Positions 62,250 to 64,000 of a stretch of 64,000 nucleotides of DNA are shown here, piece by piece. Position numbers and translations under genes: made by a program. The DNA comes from Streptomyces bauhiniae (GTDB lineage: Bacteria; Actinomycetota; Actinomycetes; Streptomycetales; Streptomycetaceae). The notes under the pieces were generated by a model that made no database searches, was not told where the DNA came from, and saw only the letters and a list, made by a program, of their open reading frames with translations. The stretch's first letter is position 1, and each line of letters begins with the position of its first letter. The DNA lies in the NCBI RefSeq assembly GCF_004784475.1, contig NZ_SRRT01000008.1:124001-188000 (forward strand), given 5' to 3'.

Positions 62250-62282
62250 GTGTCAACAACACGTAAGACCTCGGTGAATCGC
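62250..62282 (-). promoter_or_regulatory. Candidate PHO box upstream of glpQ
   Basis: Three consecutive 11-base units on the minus strand, GATTCACCGAG, GTCTTACGTGT and TGTTGACACGG, each carrying a T-n-AC core at the same place. The first is close to the Streptomyces PhoP repeat GTTCACC. It lies about 170 bases upstream of the glpQ start. Confidence 0.35.
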
Positions 62283-62368
62283 GCTGCCCGATGTGCGCTT
62301 TTCCCATAGCCGCGAGTAATGTCCTCACCTGCACAGACTCATATCGTCCGCTCGGCCTGGAGGACCCG

Positions 62369-63040
62369 TTGTCCCGCTTCGCGCTCATCAAGGCAGTGCT
62401 CGCGCCGGCCATGCGCCTGATGTTCCGCCCCCAGGTGGAGGGCCTTGAGCGCATCCCCGGTGAGGGCCCGGTGATCCTGGCGGGCAACCACCTGACGTTC
62501 ATCGACTCGATCGTGCTGCCGGTGGTGTCCAAGCGGCAGGTGCAGTTCATCGGCAAGGACGAGTACGTCACCGGCAAGGGGATCAAGGGGCGGGCCATGG
62601 CCTGGTTCTTCACCGGGGTCGGCATGATTCCGGTGGACCGGGACGGTGCGAATGGCGGCGTGGCCGCGCTGATGACGGGGCGGCGGGTGCTGGAGGAGGG
62701 GCGGGTCTTCGGGATCTACCCCGAGGGGACTCGCTCTCCCGACGGGCGGCTGTACCGGGGGCGTACGGGGATTGCTCGGCTGACGCTCATGACGGGGGCG
62801 CCGGTGGTGCCGTTCGCCATGATCGGCACGGACAAGCTTCAGCCTGGGGGGAAGGGGTTTCCCCGTCCGGGGAAGGTGACGGTTCGCTTTGGCGAGCCTA
62901 TGGAGTTCTCCCGGTATGAGGGGATGGATCGGGATCGGTATGTGCTGCGGGCTGTGACGGATTCTGTGATGGCTGAGGTTATGCGGCTTTCTGGGCAGGA
63001 GTACGTGGATATGTACGCCACGAAGGCCAAGGCTGCGTGA
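62369..63040 (+). CDS. 1-acyl-sn-glycerol-3-phosphate acyltransferase (PlsC family)
   Basis: 223 residues from a TTG start at 62369, chosen because GGAGG lies exactly five bases upstream and family members begin MSRFALIKAVLAPAMRLMFR. NHxxxxD motif in GNHLTFIDS (40-47), PEGTRS at 118-123. It makes phosphatidic acid at the membrane, or acylates a related lipid. From about codon 105 on, third positions lose the usual G/C bias, most strongly in the last 60 codons. Confidence 0.9.
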   Translation: MSRFALIKAVLAPAMRLMFRPQVEGLERIPGEGPVILAGNHLTFIDSIVLPVVSKRQVQFIGKDEYVTGKGIKGRAMAWFFTGVGMIPVDRDGANGGVAALMTGRRVLEEGRVFGIYPEGTRSPDGRLYRGRTGIARLTLMTGAPVVPFAMIGTDKLQPGGKGFPRPGKVTVRFGEPMEFSRYEGMDRDRYVLRAVTDSVMAEVMRLSGQEYVDMYATKAKAA

Positions 63041-63069
63041 GGTTGTTTTTTGGGCGTGGGTGCGTTGTG

Positions 63070-63106
63070 GCTTGTCGCGCAGTTCCCCGCGCCCCTGGGT
63101 AGGCAC
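63070..63106. repeat. Probable dispersed streptomycete intergenic element
   Basis: The stretch around CGCAGTTCCCCGCGCCCCT (about 63078-63096) after the acyltransferase gene matches, from memory, a motif seen repeatedly between genes in many Streptomyces genomes, often beside T-rich runs as here at 63040-63055. Only one copy is in this window. Confidence 0.4.
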
Positions 63107-63108
63107 GG

Positions 63109-64000
63109 TCAGGCCGCGTTTTCCAGCCTCTGCCCCTTCAGCAGGAACCACGCCGCCACCGCAGTCATCAGCAGTACCGCCGCTCCCGCTCCTGACGCCA
63201 AGTGCAGGCCGTGTACGAAGGATTCTCTGGCCGCTTCCAGCAATGCCTCTGATCTCGGGGTGGGCATTGCCGTTGAGGCTTCCACTGCCGCGCCCAGGGA
63301 CTCGTGGGCGGATTCCGGGGTGCCCGGTGGGGCTGTGAAATTGCGGTAGGCGGCCGTCACGATCGAGCCCAGCAGGGCGATGCCCAGGGCCGCGCCCAGT
63401 TCGTACGCCGTTTCCGAGACGGCCGAGGCGGCGCCCGCGCGGTTCTTGTCGACGCTGGAGAGGATGACGTCGGAGGTGACGGTGAAGGAGAAGCCCGCGC
63501 CGGTGCCGACGATCAGCAGGGCGGCGCCGAGCAGGGGGTAGCCGGTGGTGGCGTCGAGCGTGGTGAGGACGGCGAGGGAGACGCCGATCGCGGCGAGGCC
63601 GCCGGAGACCACCGCGCGTACCGAGAAGCGGCGGGCCGCGCGGCCCGCGATCAGACCGGCCACCACCGCGCCGACGGCGGCGGGCAGTTCGGCCAGGCCC
63701 GCCTCGAACGGGTGCCTGCCCTGGACCAGTTGCAGGAACTGGGACAGGAAGAACACCAGCCCCGACATCCCGAGCACCGTCAGCAGATCCGCCAGCACCG
63801 CCCCGCTGAAGCCCCGGTGCCGGAACAGCCGCATGTCCAGCAGCGGGGTCGGCAGGGTGAGCTGGCGCCGGACGAACCCGTACAGCGCGGCGGCGCCCAG
63901 CAGGCCGGTGGCCAGCGTGAGCGGGCCGAAGCCGTGGGTCGCGGCCTCCTTCACCGCGTAGACCAGCGCGAGCATGCCGACCAGGGACAGCAGCACGCTC
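63109..64000 (-). CDS. MFS transporter, DHA2/EmrB-QacA type (C-terminal part)
   Basis: The last 296 residues are visible; the start lies beyond the right edge. About eight hydrophobic helices, ending VLLMTAVAAWFLLKGQRLEN. LFRHRGFSGAVLADLLTVLG, FEAGLAELPAAVGAVVAGLI and GTGAGFSFTVTSDVILSSVD are typical of the 14-helix drug/H+ antiporters. It may export a toxic compound or metabolite; no regulator is visible. Its 3-prime end also has weak G/C third-position bias. Confidence 0.88.
   Translation of the reverse strand, partial: SVLLSLVGMLALVYAVKEAATHGFGPLTLATGLLGAAALYGFVRRQLTLPTPLLDMRLFRHRGFSGAVLADLLTVLGMSGLVFFLSQFLQLVQGRHPFEAGLAELPAAVGAVVAGLIAGRAARRFSVRAVVSGGLAAIGVSLAVLTTLDATTGYPLLGAALLIVGTGAGFSFTVTSDVILSSVDKNRAGAASAVSETAYELGAALGIALLGSIVTAAYRNFTAPPGTPESAHESLGAAVEASTAMPTPRSEALLEAARESFVHGLHLASGAGAAVLLMTAVAAWFLLKGQRLENAA

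Overview
The window is a chromosomal segment of a Streptomyces species. DNA is very GC-rich with G/C at most third codon positions, GTG starts are common, and the sporulation protein SsgB is encoded essentially as in Streptomyces coelicolor. Gene content and order match, from memory, the S. coelicolor stretch from alaS to the glpQ1/acyltransferase/MFS genes (about SCO1501 to SCO1567). Much of the left half also keeps the order of the Mycobacterium tuberculosis block from hisS through relA, apt, secFD, yajC, ruvBAC, yebC, pdxTS, pimA, pgsA and a HIT gene to thrS. I saw no transposase, integrase, CRISPR array or phage gene.

Layout. 1-7.4 kb (minus): alaS (cut by the left edge), two small membrane-protein genes, rpsD, rarA, a vitamin K epoxide reductase-like gene, hisS and a metallo-beta-lactamase-fold hydrolase. 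7.5-9.8 kb (plus): membrane-anchored cyclophilin and a DUF349 protein, closed by a strong bidirectional terminator. 9.9-25.1 kb (minus): relA, apt, secF, secD, yajC, ruvB, ruvA, ruvC, yebC, pdxT, pdxS, then the phosphatidylinositol mannoside block (LemA-like, pimA, acyltransferase, pgsA), whose genes overlap by 4 bases. 25.4-36.6 kb: EF-G-like GTPase, an unknown membrane protein, HIT hydrolase, potassium channel, thrS, a pair of uncharacterised genes (one DUF4365), a DEDDh exonuclease, two tRNA-Val(CAC) genes and a PGPGW membrane protein. 36.7-43.1 kb: ssgB, a CGNR zinc-finger regulator, small membrane proteins, a DsbA-family protein, a double GNAT protein, pabC/pabB-like genes and a five-gene tRNA cluster (Gly, Cys, three Val). 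43.1-48.8 kb: zinc-ribbon protein, phosphotransferase, a small membrane protein, a Ser/Thr kinase, a SpoU methyltransferase and a CysG-like tetrapyrrole enzyme. 48.9-53.9 kb: a BluB-CobT fusion and cobL. 54-58.8 kb: GNAT protein and a methionine ABC transporter operon (metN, metI, two metQ) preceded by a candidate Cys/Met-rich leader peptide and two hairpins. 58.9-64 kb: two small membrane proteins, a GNAT/sigma-factor pair, a Tat-exported glycerophosphodiesterase, a PlsC-type acyltransferase and an MFS transporter cut by the right edge.

Functional themes. The left half is housekeeping: tRNA charging, stringent response, Sec export, Holliday-junction resolution, pyridoxal phosphate synthesis and envelope phosphoinositide synthesis. 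The right half holds cofactor genes: p-aminobenzoate, siroheme/corrinoid methylation, and synthesis plus activation of the lower ligand of vitamin B12. Methionine uptake sits near the B12 genes. The most interesting non-housekeeping signals are the met operon leader, the BluB-CobT fusion with a long repetitive acidic/proline arm, the DUF4365 locus, and three related inverted repeats in front of the kinase gene. All coordinates were read by eye; homology calls rest on recognised motifs, not database searches.
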